From the NCBI GenBank assembly GCA_964493695.1, contig CAZBPG010000016.1, positions 1 through 56,289 of the forward strand: DNA of 56,289 nucleotides. Reading direction: 5' to 3'. Source of the DNA: Bog-950 sp964493695. Its GTDB lineage: Bacteria > Bacteroidota > Bacteroidia > Chitinophagales > LD1. The translations under genes and the position numbers were made by a program. Positions within the stretch are counted from its first letter, which is position 1. Every line of letters starts with the position of its first letter. Of this stretch, positions 27,516 through 35,814 are shown piece by piece. The notes beneath the pieces were generated by a model. The model made no database searches. It was not told the origin of the DNA and saw only the letters and a program-made list of their open reading frames with translations.

Positions 27516-29342
27516 ATGGAAACCGCAACAGCACACGCTGCTCACCATGAACATGTTCACGGACATGAGGAACAGCATCACGAAGAAACATTCCTGACGA
27601 AATACATTTTCAGTCAGGACCATAAAATGATTAGCAAACAATTTCTGATTACCGGAATTTTCTGGGGAATTGTTGGCGGGTTGCTTTCGGTTCTTTTCCG
27701 TATGCAGCTTGGCTGGCCTAATGAATCTTTTCCTTTCCTTGAAACATTTTTGGGAAAATGGGCCGAAGGCGGAAAGATAAGTCAGGAGTTTTACTACTCT
27801 TTAGTTACAATGCACGGAACCATTTTGGTGTTTTTCGTTCTGACCGGTGGATTGAGCGGAACGTTTGCTAATCTCCTGATTCCTTATCAGTGCGGTTCAC
27901 GAGATATGGCTTCGCCATTTATCAATATGCTTTCGTATTGGTTCTTTTTGGTGGCAGGTGTAGTAATGTTTTTCTCCTTCTTCATTCAAACAGGTCCAGC
28001 CTCGGGAGGGTGGACAGCATATCCACCGCTTAACGGTATGAGAGATACCGCAGTGAACCTTGGTTCCGGCCTTGGATTCGATTTATGGATTTTGGGGATG
28101 TCGCTGTTTATTGTTTCTGCATTACTTGGAGGGTTAAATTACATTGCCACTGTATTGAACATGCGTACCAAAGGAATGAACATGTTCCGTCTTCCTCTTA
28201 CCGTTTGGGCGCTGATGTTTACTGCCGTAATCGGAGTGCTTTCTTTCCCGGCATTGTTAGCCGGCTGCGTTCTTTTGGAGTTTGACCGGTTGCTTGACAC
28301 CAGTTTTTATCTCAACAACATTATCATTAACGGAAATTTATTGGGTTACAAAGGTGGTTCACCTATTTTGTTCCAGCACTTGTTTTGGTTTCTTGGTCAC
28401 CCTGAGGTTTATATTATTATTCTTCCAGCCATGGGTTTGGTGTCGGAAATTCTTTCCACACAATCTCGCAAGCCTATTTTCGGCTATAAGGCGATGGTTT
28501 TCTCTATTCTTACTATTTTGGTGTTATCATTTGTTGTGTGGGCACACCATATGTTTGTAACCGGGTTGAATCCAAACCTGGGTGCGGTATTCACTCTCTT
28601 TACTTTGTTGATTGCCATTCCATCAGCAATTAAAGTTTTTAATTGGATTGGAACTGTTTGGAAAGGAAAGGTGAGGTTGAGTACTCCCGCCTTATTCGCC
28701 ATTGGGTTTGTTTCTATGTTCATTACCGGAGGGTTGACCGGTATTATTTTGGGAAATTCAGCTATTGATATTCAGTTGCATGATACTATGTTTGTGGTGG
28801 CACACTTCCACATAGTGATGGGAGTATCAGCTTTTTTTGGAATGTTTGCCGGAGTTTATCATTGGTTCCCACGTTTGTATGGAAGATATATGAACGAAAC
28901 GCTTGGGCAGCTTCACTTTTACATTACCATGATTGGAGCGTATGCTATTTTCTTTCCTATGCACTTTATGACCGGTTTGCCGCGCAGATATTACTCGTAT
29001 GCAAACTTCGAAACCTTCAACAACTTTAACTTCCTTGCAGAGTTTATAAGTATTGCGGCAATTATCGTTTTTGCGGGGCAACTTATTTTTGTTGTGAATT
29101 TCTTTTATAGTATTTTCAGAGGAAGAAAGCTGGCAGTGGAAACAACTGTAGATGGTTATGGTTATGGTAACCCTTGGGGAGCAACCACTATGGAGTGGAG
29201 TGCCCCAATAGAAAGATTACACGGCAACTGGCCTGGCGATATTCCGGCTGTTCACCGTTGGCCTTACGATTACAGTGTGAACGGAAGAGAATATATTCCG
29301 CAAACGGAACCATTAAAACCGGGCGAAGTACCACACGATTAA
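27516..29342 (+). CDS. coxA: Cytochrome c oxidase subunit I
   Basis: Catalytic subunit of the haem-copper oxidase, reducing O2 and pumping protons. The 608 residues have twelve or so helices. Low-spin haem and binuclear-centre ligands are visible: MHGTILVFFVLTGG (first haem His), WFLGHPEVYIIILPAMG with the His-Tyr pair typical of A-type oxidases, AHHMFVTG with the two CuB His, and HDTMFVVAHFHIVMG (residues about 422-436) with the high- and low-spin haem His. The N-terminus is His-rich (HAAHHEHVHGHEEQHHEE), possibly binding metal. The C-terminal tail contains WGATTMEWSAPIERLHGNWP. Only 25 bp separate it from coxB. Confidence 0.97.
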   Translation: METATAHAAHHEHVHGHEEQHHEETFLTKYIFSQDHKMISKQFLITGIFWGIVGGLLSVLFRMQLGWPNESFPFLETFLGKWAEGGKISQEFYYSLVTMHGTILVFFVLTGGLSGTFANLLIPYQCGSRDMASPFINMLSYWFFLVAGVVMFFSFFIQTGPASGGWTAYPPLNGMRDTAVNLGSGLGFDLWILGMSLFIVSALLGGLNYIATVLNMRTKGMNMFRLPLTVWALMFTAVIGVLSFPALLAGCVLLEFDRLLDTSFYLNNIIINGNLLGYKGGSPILFQHLFWFLGHPEVYIIILPAMGLVSEILSTQSRKPIFGYKAMVFSILTILVLSFVVWAHHMFVTGLNPNLGAVFTLFTLLIAIPSAIKVFNWIGTVWKGKVRLSTPALFAIGFVSMFITGGLTGIILGNSAIDIQLHDTMFVVAHFHIVMGVSAFFGMFAGVYHWFPRLYGRYMNETLGQLHFYITMIGAYAIFFPMHFMTGLPRRYYSYANFETFNNFNFLAEFISIAAIIVFAGQLIFVVNFFYSIFRGRKLAVETTVDGYGYGNPWGATTMEWSAPIERLHGNWPGDIPAVHRWPYDYSVNGREYIPQTEPLKPGEVPHD

Positions 29343-29400
29343 TAGCCCGCAACCACTTAGGGGCTTAAATGGAAAAAACATAACAGAGAAAAATAAGTTT

Positions 29401-30309
29401 GTGAACGCGCAATCAAACATAAGTATAGAGACCAAGGTCCCCTTTTTGGGGTTGTGGGTGAAGTTGAGCGACTATGCTACGCTGGCAAAGTTTCGCCTTA
29501 GCTTTTTGGTGGTGTTCTCTGCAGTCATTGGTTACTTGTTTGCCTCACCTGTTTTTATCGGTGTTACTAATATTGTTCTTCTTGCTATTGGAGGAATGTT
29601 GGTGACTGGTGCATCAAATGCTATCAATCAAATTATAGAAAGAGATATTGACAAGTTGATGGCGCGCACACAAAGCCGTCCGTTGCCAACAGACAGAATG
29701 AATGTGCTCGAAGCAATTTTGGCGGCAGGTGCTATGGGCATTTCCGGCATTATAGTTCTCACTTATTTTTTCAATCCAACAGCCGGAGTTCTCTCTGCTA
29801 TTTCGCTATTGAGTTATGCATTTGTCTACACCCCGCTTAAAAGAGTTTCTTCTATTGCGGTTTTTGTGGGAGCAATTCCCGGAGCATTGCCACCAATGAT
29901 TGGTTATGTGTGCGCAACCGGTGCTATTGATTTTGTAGCGGTGTTGTTGTTCAGCATTCAATTTATTTGGCAGTTTCCTCATTTCTGGAGCATTGCATGG
30001 ATTCAGTTTGAAGATTATAAGAAGGCCGGGATTATGTTGTTGCCTTCCGCCAGCGGCAAAACCCGAATGAGTGCCATACAAAATGTTATTTACTGCGCCA
30101 TGCTTTTGGTAGTTTCTATGATGCCTTACTTTTTTTATATGGTTGGGGGGCCGGGAAGCATTTTTATAGCAGCAGCAGGAGTTGTTTTTTTATGGATGGC
30201 ATGGCAGCATTACCGGAAATGCGAAGATAAAACTGCCCGGGTATTGATGTTTGGTTCGTTTTTATATTTGCCGGTTGTGCAGTTGGCCTTGGTGATTGGG
30301 AAAATATGA
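29401..30309 (+). CDS. ctaB: Protohaem IX farnesyltransferase (haem O synthase)
   Basis: Converts haem B to haem O, the precursor of haem A used by the oxidase encoded on either side. The 302-residue protein is a UbiA-family prenyltransferase with about nine helices. The two Asp-rich regions are present: NAINQIIERDIDKLMARTQS (about residues 73-92) and a YTPLKR-containing loop (FVYTPLKRVSSIAVFVGA). The start is GTG at 29401; no ATG is available before conserved sequence. It overlaps the following coxC by 4 bp (ATGA), indicating translational coupling. Placement inside the oxidase operon is common in Bacteroidota. Confidence 0.96.
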   Translation: MNAQSNISIETKVPFLGLWVKLSDYATLAKFRLSFLVVFSAVIGYLFASPVFIGVTNIVLLAIGGMLVTGASNAINQIIERDIDKLMARTQSRPLPTDRMNVLEAILAAGAMGISGIIVLTYFFNPTAGVLSAISLLSYAFVYTPLKRVSSIAVFVGAIPGALPPMIGYVCATGAIDFVAVLLFSIQFIWQFPHFWSIAWIQFEDYKKAGIMLLPSASGKTRMSAIQNVIYCAMLLVVSMMPYFFYMVGGPGSIFIAAAGVVFLWMAWQHYRKCEDKTARVLMFGSFLYLPVVQLALVIGKI

Positions 30310-30929
30310 GCGTTATTTTGAGTGAGCAGGAGATATTAAAAGAGAAAACCGAATACACTGGTGTTCATCCGCAGAAATTTGCGTTGTGGATTGCGATGGC
30401 TTCGATGAGTATGTTCTTTGCAGCGCTGACGAGTGCTTTGTTAGTGAAAAAGGGAGACTACCGCAGTTGGGAAAATTTCAGGTTGCCAACGGTTTTTCTT
30501 TTCAGCACGATTACCGTAATCTTTTTGAGTGTGTGCATTCATGCAGCACTTATCAGTTACCGTAAGGCAAAGTTTGTTCGGTTTCGCTGGCTGATGTTCT
30601 TTTCATTTTTGTTGGGTTGTTTGTTCCTTGCATTTCAGCTAACCGGATGGGGCGTAATGGTACAGGGCGGTATGACATTGAAAGAGAATCTTTCCGGTTC
30701 TTTCCTTTATGTTATTACCGGTGCACACGGAGTGCACATTATAGTGGGTTTAGTAGTAATGCTGATGTTTTTAATTCACGCAGTGCGCAACCGGAAGGAT
30801 CCGATTTACGAATTGCGGAATATTATTAACCCAAAGCGCCAATTGAACCTGGAGTTGCTGGTGAGTTTCTGGCATTATGTAGATGCGGTGTGGGTTTATT
30901 TATATGTGTTCTTTTTTCTGAATTATTAA
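30306..30929 (+). CDS. coxC: Cytochrome c oxidase subunit III (first copy)
   Basis: Subunit III stabilises the oxidase and helps proton uptake. The 207-residue product has five helices, lacking the first two of mitochondrial subunit III, as is usual for bacterial short forms. Signature segments are ALWIAMASMSMFFAALTSALL, GSFLYVITGAHGVHIIVGL and LLVSFWHYVDAVWVYLYVFF, with the conserved HxxHxxxG and WHYVDAVW patterns. Start and stop context show tight coupling to ctaB. It is followed 34 bp later by a second subunit III homologue. Confidence 0.93.
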   Translation: MSVILSEQEILKEKTEYTGVHPQKFALWIAMASMSMFFAALTSALLVKKGDYRSWENFRLPTVFLFSTITVIFLSVCIHAALISYRKAKFVRFRWLMFFSFLLGCLFLAFQLTGWGVMVQGGMTLKENLSGSFLYVITGAHGVHIIVGLVVMLMFLIHAVRNRKDPIYELRNIINPKRQLNLELLVSFWHYVDAVWVYLYVFFFLNY

Positions 30930-30962
30930 TAGCATCATCAAATAAAAATTTAAAATTTCGAT

Positions 30963-31649
30963 ATGTCAGCACAAGCCACAGGTCATCATGGAGAAGAGAG
31001 GGCGAAAGAACTTTGGGGCGGGGGAGCCTCGCCTTTCAGAATAGGATATGGTAAAGTAATGATGTGGTACTTCCTCATCTCCGATACGTTTACATTTGCT
31101 TCCTTTTTGGTGGCGTACGCATCGTTGCGTTTTTCGCAATCGGCAGACTGGCCTAAACCGGCCGAAGTGTTCTCTTCTATTCCTATTCATGGTTTAGATG
31201 GTATGAATCTTCCGTTAGTGTTTGTAAGTTTTATGACATTCTTGCTCATTTTAAGTTCATGGACTATGGTGCGCGCGGTGCAGGAGGGTTACCGGATGAA
31301 TAAAAACGGTGTGGTAAAGTTTCTGATTCCGACTATTCTTTGCGGAATTGCATTTTTGGGCTGCCAGTATTTAGAGTGGACTCACTTAATAAGCGAAGGT
31401 ATGACCACTACTACAGTCGCTGCCACTACCAAAGTTCAAAATTTCGGTCAGTTGTTTTTTGTCATTACCGGTTTCCATGGAATGCACGTTCTGGGTGGTG
31501 TGGTGCTTAACACCTGGCTGGCGGTTTCTGCAGCTAACGGAAAATTCGATAAAGTTGGCCACTACGAAATGGTGGAAAAAATTGGACTCTACTGGCACTT
31601 TGTTGACTTGGTTTGGGTGTATGTATTCCTTTGCTTTTATCTTCTTTAA
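30963..31649 (+). CDS. Cytochrome c oxidase subunit III (second copy)
   Basis: A 228-residue paralogue of the preceding gene, with the same five-helix plan: KVMMWYFLISDTFTFASFLVA, FFVITGFHGMHVLGGVVLN and IGLYWHFVDLVWVYVFLCFY. The N-terminus carries AQATGHHGEERAKELWGGG. Both copies keep the HxxH and WHxVDxVW motifs, so neither looks degenerate. Such tandem subunit III pairs occur in related operons; both may sit in one oxidase, or the first may replace missing helices. Which is true cannot be read from the sequence. Confidence 0.93.
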   Translation: MSAQATGHHGEERAKELWGGGASPFRIGYGKVMMWYFLISDTFTFASFLVAYASLRFSQSADWPKPAEVFSSIPIHGLDGMNLPLVFVSFMTFLLILSSWTMVRAVQEGYRMNKNGVVKFLIPTILCGIAFLGCQYLEWTHLISEGMTTTTVAATTKVQNFGQLFFVITGFHGMHVLGGVVLNTWLAVSAANGKFDKVGHYEMVEKIGLYWHFVDLVWVYVFLCFYLL

Positions 31650-31711
31650 ACCACTGAATTTTCCGAAAGGGAACTTTGGATACAATTTTGAAAACAGAAA
31701 AATAAAACAAT

Positions 31712-32086
31712 ATGAACTTTGACGAACCGGTACAGGGCCACTTACATTGGACACAAGGAGAGTACGATGACAGCAAGAAAGATGTGATGAAAACTATCAT
31801 CATTCTTTCGGCAGTAACCATTGCCGAAGTGGGAATTGCCATTGCCTACGACCATTTTATGGGCGATAAAGGCACCGGTAAAATTTTCATTAACCTGATC
31901 ATGGCTATTGCCTCCATCATAAAAGTGTATTTTATCATGGGAACTTTTATGCACTTAAAGCACGAAAAGAAGTGGTTTATCATGACCGTGCTTTTTCCAT
32001 TTTGTTTTTTAGTGTGGGCCATTATAGCTTTTACTTATGATGGTGCAAGTACGGAGACCATGCGCACCTGGCTGAATTTATTTTAG
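31712..32086 (+). CDS. Cytochrome c oxidase subunit IV family protein
   Basis: A 124-residue membrane protein with three helices (TIIILSAVTIAEVGIAIAYD, IFINLIMAIASIIKVYFIMGTFMHLKHE, WFIMTVLFPFCFLVWAIIAFT), the plan of the prokaryotic COX IV/CyoD-like family. The YFIMGTFMHLKHEKKW pattern is characteristic. Such subunits stabilise the CuB site during assembly. It is the last gene of the respiratory operon, 63 bp after the second subunit III gene and 24 bp before a strong terminator. Confidence 0.93.
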   Translation: MNFDEPVQGHLHWTQGEYDDSKKDVMKTIIILSAVTIAEVGIAIAYDHFMGDKGTGKIFINLIMAIASIIKVYFIMGTFMHLKHEKKWFIMTVLFPFCFLVWAIIAFTYDGASTETMRTWLNLF

Positions 32087-32109
32087 GCATACAGTGTTTA
32101 AATAATAAA

Positions 32110-32142
32110 CGGCATCCCGCAATTTGCGGGATGCCGTTTTGT
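32110..32142 (+). terminator. Terminator of the act-cox operon
   Basis: CGGCATCCCGCA-att-TGCGGGATGCCG is a perfect 12-bp stem with a 3-nt loop followed by TTTTGTTT, a textbook intrinsic terminator closing the 14.6-kb operon. Confidence 0.9.
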
Positions 32143-32250
32143 TTCATAGGTACTGTTCATGTTCCTTTCCATTGATCAGGAGAGATTTCAGAACTTTCAG
32201 ATTATGTATTCCTAATGACTATCCGGTTGTTTACCTAAATCAAAGCGCGC

Positions 32251-32347
32251 TGTCATTCCGAACGAAGGTTTCCGTAGAGAGGAATCTTGTATTTCCTCTG
32301 GAAGAATACAAGATGTTTCACTTCGCAGAGCCTCGTTCAACATGACA
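32251..32347. repeat. MITE-like element, copy A
   Basis: A 97-bp element begins TGTCATTCCGAACG and ends CTCGTTCAACATGACA, so its ends are inverted repeats. It has internal complementary segments (ATCTTGTATT and AATACAAGAT). Copy B lies at 48105-48191 in the opposite orientation. It contains no coding potential. The rest of 32143-32505 holds no gene or clear promoter. Confidence 0.75.
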
Positions 32348-32505
32348 ACATCATAATGGCGTATTCTAGGTATGAATGCGGATAGTCATTGTATTCCTTT
32401 TTTGGGTACAAAAAGCTACCACCCAACAATCACCCTCTGCACGTTGAAAACTGCCCGCTAACCTGCCAATGCTTTTTTACACTTTCGGCACATAAACCAA
32501 CATAC

Positions 32506-33936
32506 ATGGCGAACCAGGCAAACAAAACATCTACCTTTGCGGCAGTTATTTCCATTTTCTTTTTCTGGGGCTTTATGGCTGCCAGCAACGGAATATTTAT
32601 TCCGTTCTGCAAAGAACATTTTCAACTCTCGCAGTTTCAAAGCCAGTTAATAGACTCTACTTTTTACGGGGGGTACTTCATCGGTTCGCTGCTTCTTTTT
32701 GTTTACACCTGGTTCAGTAAAAAAGATTTTGTGATAGAACATGGTTACGCCAAATCGTTTTCCATCGGTCTTATCATTTCGGCCTTTGGTGCACTGTGTA
32801 TGATTCCCTCGCTTCATCTGGGAAGTTACGCCCTGATTCTGGCTTCCTTTTTTGTAATAGCACTTGGTTTCAGTTTACAGCAAACTGCCGCTAACCCTTT
32901 TGTTGTTTTACTGGGCGAACAGCGCACCGGTGCACACCGGCTGAGCCTTGCCGGTGGCATTAACTCGGTAGGCACCACCATCGGTCCGCTGATTGTTGCC
33001 TATTTTCTGTTCGGCAGCATTGCCGGTGCAAGCAGCGAACATCCGGTAGAACTGATAAGCGTAGATTCTTTGTATATAGGTTTAATCGTGCTGTTCCTTT
33101 CGCTGGCGTTTGTGTTACGCTCCATTAAAGTTGAAGAGCAATCGAAAGAAGTTGACCAGTCGTTTTCGTTTGCGGCTTTAAAATATCCTCAGCTCGTGCT
33201 GGGTATGGTGGCCATTTTTATTTATGTAGGGGTAGAAGTAACCATACAAAGTAATATGGGTGCCCTGCTTAAAACACCTGAATACGGAAACATTCCGAAA
33301 GAACTTCTTTTCCCGTTCATATCGCTTTACTGGGGCAGTTTAATGATTGGCCGGTGGACCGGTTCGGCAGAAGCATTAACGCAGAATGCGAAACTGAAAA
33401 AAGCCTTGCTCATTGCGTTGCCTTTTCTGGCATTTGCGCTGGTGTATGGCGTTAACTTTCTGAAAGCACAGAACATGCCGGAGATTAACCTCAACACGCT
33501 TTTCCTTCCTTATCTTGGTTTTGTAGTGCTGATGGTAGCCGTGGCTTACTTTACTATCGAAAACTCGGCTAAAATGTTGTTGGCATTTTCCCTTGCTGCC
33601 ACCGTTTGCATGATTGGCGGACTGATGACCACCGGTAACCTTTCCGTGATGTTTTTTATGAGCGGGGGCTTGTGGTGTTCGGTGATGTGGCCTTGTATTT
33701 TTTCGCAGGCCATTAAAAACCTTGGCTCTTATACTTCTCAGGCATCGGCCTTTTTAATTATGATGATTTTAGGTGGGGCTGTTATTCCACCGTTTCAGGG
33801 TTGGCTGGCTGATATCACTACCATTAAAATGTCGTACATCGTAACACCTTTCTGTTTTGCGTATCTGGCTTTTTACGGCTGGAAGATGATGGGCATTAAA
33901 AGCGAAGAGGGAAATACCAAACCGGCAGCGCATTAA
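32506..33936 (+). CDS. FucP-like sugar MFS transporter
   Basis: A 476-residue, 12-helix major facilitator related to the L-fucose/proton and glucose/galactose symporters. Characteristic segments are FFFWGFMAASNGIFIPFCKEHF (helix 1), FSLQQTAANPFVVLLG (helix 4 region), LAGGINSVGTTIGPLIVAYF (helix 5) and IYVGVEVTIQSNMGALL (helix 7). The start at 32506 (MANQANKTSTF) is chosen because the upstream in-frame extension to 32389 is Cys/His-rich and unlike the family. Substrate is unknown; hexose or fucose is the usual range. It stands alone between the respiratory terminator and a palindromic repeat. Confidence 0.9.
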   Translation: MANQANKTSTFAAVISIFFFWGFMAASNGIFIPFCKEHFQLSQFQSQLIDSTFYGGYFIGSLLLFVYTWFSKKDFVIEHGYAKSFSIGLIISAFGALCMIPSLHLGSYALILASFFVIALGFSLQQTAANPFVVLLGEQRTGAHRLSLAGGINSVGTTIGPLIVAYFLFGSIAGASSEHPVELISVDSLYIGLIVLFLSLAFVLRSIKVEEQSKEVDQSFSFAALKYPQLVLGMVAIFIYVGVEVTIQSNMGALLKTPEYGNIPKELLFPFISLYWGSLMIGRWTGSAEALTQNAKLKKALLIALPFLAFALVYGVNFLKAQNMPEINLNTLFLPYLGFVVLMVAVAYFTIENSAKMLLAFSLAATVCMIGGLMTTGNLSVMFFMSGGLWCSVMWPCIFSQAIKNLGSYTSQASAFLIMMILGGAVIPPFQGWLADITTIKMSYIVTPFCFAYLAFYGWKMMGIKSEEGNTKPAAH

Positions 33937-33939
33937 TGG

Positions 33940-34005
33940 TATGTCACCCTGAGCGAAGTCGAAGGGTTTGCGCCAAGATGCTTCGACTTCGCTCAGCATG
34001 ACATA
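33940..34005. repeat. Palindromic GTCACCCTGAGCGAAGTCGAAG element
   Basis: TATGTCACCCTGAGCGAAG... pairs with ...CTTCGCTCAGCATGACATA around a 15-nt centre, giving a long hairpin. Elements of this sequence type are widespread in Bacteroidota genomes. Between convergent genes, it may also act as a two-way terminator. Confidence 0.8.
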
Positions 34006-34019
34006 AGAACAAAGAGTTT

Positions 34020-34472
34020 CTATCTCAACCGGTTTAAACTTTTTATTTTTTCTTCATCTTTACGGATGTAAGCAAAAGCGAGAATTTCAAACCCGATAGC
34101 CACAAACGAAAACAGGTTCCATTTGCGTAGCACCACATCGCCTACATAAACCATGGTTTGATACTCGTAATAAACAAAGGCCTGGGCGGTTACTATCAGC
34201 AGAATGGAGAACCAGCACAAAAGCATCTGGAAGCTTCTTTTTTTGTAAAGAAAAATATTGATGAGCGTTAAGCCGGCTGCGGTACCGGTAAGAATAGCAT
34301 TGAGGAATATCAGATACGGGCCGCTTTCAAAAGTATGGCGGGCGTAAACTTCCCAGCCTTTGAACGCATGCGTGTAACTTCCCTGCTCCATTTGCAAGAG
34401 CGGCAACCACAAAAACAAACCCAGTGCAACAATGGACAGAAGAAGAAAAACGGTTTGAATTCTTTGTATCAT
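34020..34472 (-). CDS. DUF4293 family membrane protein
   Basis: A 150-residue protein with four hydrophobic helices. The N-terminus MIQRIQTVFLLLSIVALGLF is the hallmark of DUF4293 proteins, which are specific to Bacteroidota and have no known function. The start at 34472 is chosen because it gives this conserved N-terminus; the longer frame to 34559 would overlap the divergent thiolase start. The C-terminus is charged (AYIRKDEEKIKSLNRLR). Only 53 bp separate it from the divergent thiolase gene. Confidence 0.88.
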   Translation of the reverse strand: MIQRIQTVFLLLSIVALGLFLWLPLLQMEQGSYTHAFKGWEVYARHTFESGPYLIFLNAILTGTAAGLTLINIFLYKKRSFQMLLCWFSILLIVTAQAFVYYEYQTMVYVGDVVLRKWNLFSFVAIGFEILAFAYIRKDEEKIKSLNRLR

Positions 34473-34525
34473 GTATGAAGGTTTTGAAAAGTTATTTTTG
34501 GCGCGTAAACGTAAAATATATTTTG

Positions 34526-35719
34526 ATGAACGCATATATAGTAGATGCCATCCGCACACCCATAGGAAAATTTAACGGCACACTCAGCACCGTACGGCCC
34601 GATGATTTAGCCGCACTGGTGATAAAGAAATTGGTGGAGCGTAACGCTTCCTGGCTCGATGTAAAACAGATTGAAGAAGTGATTCTCGGAGCCGCTAACC
34701 AAAGCGGAGAAGACAACCGGAATGTAGCGCGAATGGCCGCCTTACTTGCCGGTCTGCCGATAGAAGTAAGCGGGGTAACCGTTAACCGGTTGTGTGCTTC
34801 GGGCTTGCAGGCCATTGCCGATGCCAGCCGTGCTGTTAAGTTGGGCGATGGAGAAATTTACATAGCCGGTGGAGTAGAAAGCATGACCCGTGCACCTTAT
34901 GTGTTATCAAAAAGCATAACCGGTTTCGACCGGGCACAGCAGATGGTGGACACCGTAATAGGATGGAGATTTACGAATAAGAATTTTCCGAAAGAAACCA
35001 CTTACAGCATGGGCGAAACGGCAGAGAACGTGGCGAAGAAATGGAACATAACCCGCGAAGAGCAGGATGAATTTGCCTACCGCAGCCAGGTGATGTACAA
35101 CAAGGCACATGTGGCTGAAAAGTTTGAAGCTGAAATGATACCGGTAGAGATTGATAAAGGCAAAGGCGAAAAATTGTTTTTTGCGCAGGACGAACATCCG
35201 CGCTTAACTTCTTTGCAAGACCTTGCCAAACTTAAACCCGCATTTATAAAAGACGGAACGGTAACTGCTGCTAATTCATCGGGTATTAACGATGGCGCAG
35301 CCGCAACTCTGGTAGTAAGCGAATACGTAGTGAAGAAGTTTGATTTAAAGCCATTGGCCCGTATTGTATCGGTTGGTGCTGCGGGCGTTGACCCGGCTTG
35401 CATGGGGGTAGGGCCGGTACCGGCTACACTCAAAGCACTCAAGCGTGCCGACCTGAAAGTTTCTGATTTAGGTTTAGTAGAATTGAATGAAGCCTTTGCC
35501 TCACAGTCCATTGCCTGCATACGCGACCTGGGGTTGAACCCACATATTGTAAACGTAAACGGTGGAGCTATTGCGCTTGGCCATCCGCTGGGCTGCTCGG
35601 GTGCGCGTATTACTACCACCCTCTTACACGAAATGCAAAAGCGCGATGTAAAGTATGGCCTTGCCACTATGTGTGTTGGTGTGGGGCAGGGCTTGGCGGT
35701 TATTTACGAGAAGTGCTAA
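34526..35719 (+). CDS. Acetyl-CoA C-acyltransferase (thiolase, PcaF-like)
   Basis: Thiolases cleave or form 3-oxoacyl-CoA. The 397-residue protein contains the nucleophilic Cys in VNRLCASGLQAI (about residue 90), NEAFA with the Asn-His triad region, the GHPLGCSGARI signature with the second catalytic Cys, and GGGxAIALGHP-like context. Segments such as GGVESMTRAPYVLSKS resemble 3-oxoadipyl-CoA thiolases (PcaF) of aromatic degradation, but no neighbouring genes of that pathway are present, so beta-oxidation or general acetyl-CoA metabolism is equally possible. The start at 34526 (MNAYIVDAIRTPIGK) matches the family N-terminus. Confidence 0.93.
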   Translation: MNAYIVDAIRTPIGKFNGTLSTVRPDDLAALVIKKLVERNASWLDVKQIEEVILGAANQSGEDNRNVARMAALLAGLPIEVSGVTVNRLCASGLQAIADASRAVKLGDGEIYIAGGVESMTRAPYVLSKSITGFDRAQQMVDTVIGWRFTNKNFPKETTYSMGETAENVAKKWNITREEQDEFAYRSQVMYNKAHVAEKFEAEMIPVEIDKGKGEKLFFAQDEHPRLTSLQDLAKLKPAFIKDGTVTAANSSGINDGAAATLVVSEYVVKKFDLKPLARIVSVGAAGVDPACMGVGPVPATLKALKRADLKVSDLGLVELNEAFASQSIACIRDLGLNPHIVNVNGGAIALGHPLGCSGARITTTLLHEMQKRDVKYGLATMCVGVGQGLAVIYEKC

Positions 35720-35724
35720 AAAAA

Positions 35725-35750
35725 TGAGGGCCTCCGGATGGAAGCCCTCA
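35725..35750 (-). terminator. Terminator of the clostripain operon
   Basis: TGAGGGC and GCCCTCA form a stem between the convergent thiolase and protease genes. On the minus strand it is followed by TTTTTTT, so it most likely ends the protease transcript; it lies 6 bp past the thiolase stop. Confidence 0.7.
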
Positions 35751-35814
35751 GGATAAATACCGGCACTAAAACTCAGCTATAAGTATGGCTCGGCTGTAAT
35801 TGAAAGAACGATGA

